Below, one piece after another: positions 20,295 through 22,519 of a stretch of 22,519 bases of DNA. How positions within the stretch are numbered: the stretch's first letter is position 1; the number at the start of each line of letters is the position of its first letter. Under the pieces are notes generated by a model, which searched no databases, was not told the origin of the DNA, and saw only the letters and a program-made list of their open reading frames with translations. A program made the translations under genes and the position numbers. This DNA comes from Phoronis ovalis. Taxonomy: Eukaryota; Phoronida; Phoronidae. The stretch lies in assembly GCA_028565635.1 (NCBI GenBank), contig JAOXYB010087385.1, forward strand, positions 1 to 22,519. The letters are read 5' to 3'.

Positions 20295-21422
20295 AGTAAT
20301 GTCTCCTAATAATCGAGACATAATTGTAATGTACTTAGTAATGGTGATAGATATGGTGAGGTAATGCGTCGTCATGTTTACAGTTGGAAGTCTGGTACAG
20401 GAGAGAGCGAGTATACGAGATTCTCTAAATTTCTGGCTCTCCCGAGTCTTATTTTGGGTGCAGACCGGACAAGGCCTGAGGACACAGGACATTACATAAC
20501 GACCCGCTGAACATAAGCAACAAATACAACGTACAACCTTCCACAATTTTTAAATGTGAAACCGTTAAAATCAAACTTGAAAAGTTTCTTTTTATTCAAA
20601 TATCCCGTATTTCAAGCTAATAAATATATATCTTTAAAAATACCTCTATGTGGTGTGTTGATTTTTTCAGGTTCGCTTTCTTTTTTCACAGTTAGACATT
20701 TGAAAAATTAGTTTTATGAACCAGCAAAACCCTATTTATATTTGATTGTAAGACCCCCTTTATAGATTGTTATTAACTACCTTTCTAAAATATCTACGTG
20801 CACAATAATGTTGAATACTAATTTGTTTTTAAAACTACTCAATGCGTTTAGACTGTGATTTTGTATTGTAAGAATTAGTTTAAATGCCATTTATATTGTT
20901 TATGCTAAAGATATCAGCAAACACTTACGAAATCGCGATCGATTGATGGTTGCGCACAAAACAACCCATTCTACTCATTGTGGTATTTCATAAAAGAAGT
21001 GAAAGTAGAGGAATTTTTTTTCAGGATCTATTTTAAAAATATGCAATAGCTCAGTTTGACATGGCTTCAAAAAAACTTTCTTTATCTAAATGCCTCCCCC
21101 GAGATTCCTCCTTTGGCTTTTTGTCGTCACTTCTATACAGCAAAGAAGGTTTTGACTAGTAATACTCTCATCGAAATATTTACTTATGTAGCTGATGTCG
21201 ATAATTAGAAACTGGTTAAAATCTGTTGTTAAAATAGCAAAAGTGTTAAACTACACAATCGCCATTTTCATTTAAAACTTGCAAATATTTTATTTATAAA
21301 TAGCCAACAGTGCATACACGGGGTGACATACGATAGTTGGGCATAGCTTGTTTTTGCTACAAAATGATTTGATTATAAAATTTACATCGGAATCAATAAA
21401 TAAATGATATGTCGTTTTTCAG

Positions 21423-21619
21423 AATATAGATGTCTACTATTATGATGACCTTTATTATGGAATTAATTGTGAACCAAACAGTTATTTGAAGTCCGAATTC
21501 TTTAGCTGCAGTGAAAGAGCTGTGTAACGGAAAACAAAGTTGCAATTTTTTCCTTTCCAATAGCTTCTATGGCAGGGATTCATGCCCTGAAACTAAGAAA
21601 TACATGGAATTTGAATTAA
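21423..21619 (+). pseudogene. Frame-broken SUEL/rhamnose-binding-lectin domain exon
   Basis: A 197-nt segment is bounded by a strong acceptor (TCGTTTTTCAG, ending at 21422) and a perfect donor (GTAAGT, 21620-21625). From 21490 one frame reads SPNSLAAVKELCNGKQSC, then NSFYGRDSCPETKKYMEFEL. This matches the signature of the SUEL galactose/rhamnose-binding lectin domain (LC-x-GKxSC and the DPCxxTxKYL motif). The expected N-terminal half (IDVYYYDDLYYGINCEPN, 21426-21479) lies in a different frame. The frames are offset by one extra base near 21489, and each meets a stop if read alone (TGA at 21487, TAA at 21526). This is either a decayed exon or a sequencing error in a functional one. In the family the domain binds galactose or rhamnose on secreted or membrane proteins. 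No neighbouring exons of the gene could be identified. Confidence 0.7.
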
Positions 21620-21999
21620 GTAAGTAAAAAATACAAATTAATATTAGCAACTATAACCTTTTGGGCGACATGACTGTGTTATGGAGGGGACATTCATAGT
21701 TTCATTCATATTTGTAACTGTAGTTGGTTGCATTTTATCTACATCATTCACACCGTCCACTAATCGATACGCATCTGAATTATCTTGACCCTGTCAGTAG
21801 CCGTCTTCGAGCGTGTTGAAACCCGCGAGAAAAGAAGTTTTCATTATTCTATTATTAATATTTTTAAAGAACAATTAAAAACCAATAGCTACCTATAGCT
21901 TGAATTACATGTGGTATGTCAGACCATGTGGCAGTACTTACCGTTATCGTGTTGTGTGTGCGAATACATTCCATTTCAAAGCAGGTATTAGCTCTATGA

Positions 22000-22098
22000 C
22001 TTTATACCAGCACTGCTAGGACATCGACTACCACTACAACCACAACATCAATTTCAGCAAATACAAAAACTGGAACTGATGATACGGCTGTTTCCTAG
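22000..22098 (+). other. Short Thr-rich open frame, possible mucin-like linker exon
   Basis: The frame through 22021 reads TSTTTTTTTSISANTKTG before a TAG at 22096. Ser/Thr-rich linkers often follow SUEL domains in secreted animal proteins, and a lectin remnant lies about 400 bp upstream. However, the candidate acceptors at 22010 and 22019 put this frame in phase 2, whereas the lectin frame leaves its exon in phase 1, so a direct join does not work. The run could simply be an ACTACAACC-type low-complexity repeat. Confidence 0.2.
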
Positions 22099-22226
22099 CA
22101 TATATCTCCTTAAATTTCTGTTATTCATATTTGTTCACGGTAAGATTCAGGCAAATTCTCCCGGCAAATTTTGTACAAAAATTGAATCGTCACAATCTCG
22201 GAAAACTCACTACTTAGTCTCGCAGG
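22096..22226 (+). repeat. Dispersed repeat, copy 2
   Basis: Second copy of the repeat at 4520-4625, same orientation: TAGCATATATCTCC, TGTTATTCATATTTG, GGTAAGATTCAGGCAAATT, then GTCACAA and ACTTAGTCTCG. It carries extra bases between the shared blocks after 22160. Confidence 0.6.
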
Positions 22227-22519
22227 AAGTAGCCCCACACTAACACCATTGGTAACACCAACACCACACTATCGCCAACACTTTGCCTTATAATTATAAA
22301 ATTAAAATCTGATTTAATCATATTATTTGCAATATTGGATTCTGCATGTTTTTCACAATATGCATTTGTACGCGATGCGTTCTGACAAGTTTAACAGAAA
22401 ATAAATGTTCAGTTATAAATATATCGGGCAGAAGCACCCAACGAGGATAATTTTTTATGGCTTTATATAGCAAACCAGCATATTTTTTTTACATGTTTCA
22501 TGCTTAGATAAACCATTTG

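Larger units (their letters stand above)
17551..21422. other. Gene-free region rich in inverted-repeat elements
   Basis: No frame here shows a recognisable domain. An open frame at 17521-17832 (103 codons) overlaps the polyadenylation signal and has no family features. The region contains the solo arm (18148-18200), the foldback element (18630-19313) and the MITE-like element (19970-20294) listed separately. I see nothing more in 20300-21410. Confidence 0.6.
21626..22519. other. Non-coding right edge
   Basis: No full gene seen. It contains a short Thr-rich frame (about 22000-22098) and the second copy of the dispersed repeat. The rest is A+T-rich with no recognisable feature. Confidence 0.6.

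Noticed and set aside
20244-20546. 100-codon minus-strand frame
   Set aside because: Starts outside and runs into the right arm of the inverted-repeat element; no domain.

Overview
This is a eukaryotic (animal) window. It is A+T-rich, with giant coding exons, GT-AG introns and a dense background of diverged inverted and dispersed repeats. The gene content (a sacsin-family gene plus a remnant of a SUEL/rhamnose-binding-lectin exon) would fit a mollusc, most likely a bivalve, where sacsin-like genes and such lectins are numerous. That placement is an inference and not proven by the sequence.

The window is dominated by one plus-strand gene from 2731 to 17023. I assemble three exons: 2731-3245 (515 nt), 5521-16469 (10,949 nt, one giant exon) and 16730-17023 (294 nt, with the stop codon). 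Both junctions are in phase: phase 1, giving a split Gly codon, and phase 0. The joined frame gives 3918 residues, numbered here from the first complete codon at 2732. The product is a sacsin-like protein. It shows the back part of a first sacsin repeat (SRR1, about 1-870), a complete SRR2 with an HSP90-like ATPase module (from about 880), and a complete SRR3 with a second such module (from about 1905). These are followed by a conserved C-terminal segment (GEYVGYE at 3555), a basic PKKKRK motif (3636), a J-domain (HPD at 3682) and a C-terminal HEPN domain (about 3783-3918) that keeps an R-N-x3-H motif. The first ATPase module, and any ubiquitin-like N-terminus, must lie to the left of the window if they exist. 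I see no exon for them in 1-2730.

Region by region: 1-2730 is non-coding (an upstream intron or flank) and holds a possible 440-bp terminal-inverted-repeat element, an RFX-type X-box palindrome and a G15 tract. 3246-5520 is an intron with a small hairpin and one copy of a dispersed repeat. 17024 to about 17550 is the 3' UTR, with an AATAAA signal. About 17550-21420 is gene-free but structured: a roughly 690-bp foldback element with degenerate 22-bp tandem units, a 325-bp MITE-like inverted repeat, and a solo arm of the same MITE family. At 21423-21619 a short exon-like segment with canonical splice sites encodes most of a SUEL galactose/rhamnose-binding lectin domain, but the frame is broken. 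A second dispersed-repeat copy and a short Thr-rich frame lie near the right edge.

In family terms the main protein is a giant co-chaperone: HSP90-like folds combined with an HSP70-recruiting J-domain and a HEPN dimerisation/nucleotide-binding domain. The intact RNxxxH motif in the HEPN domain raises the untested possibility of RNase activity. The lectin remnant belongs to a different, broken or incompletely seen locus.
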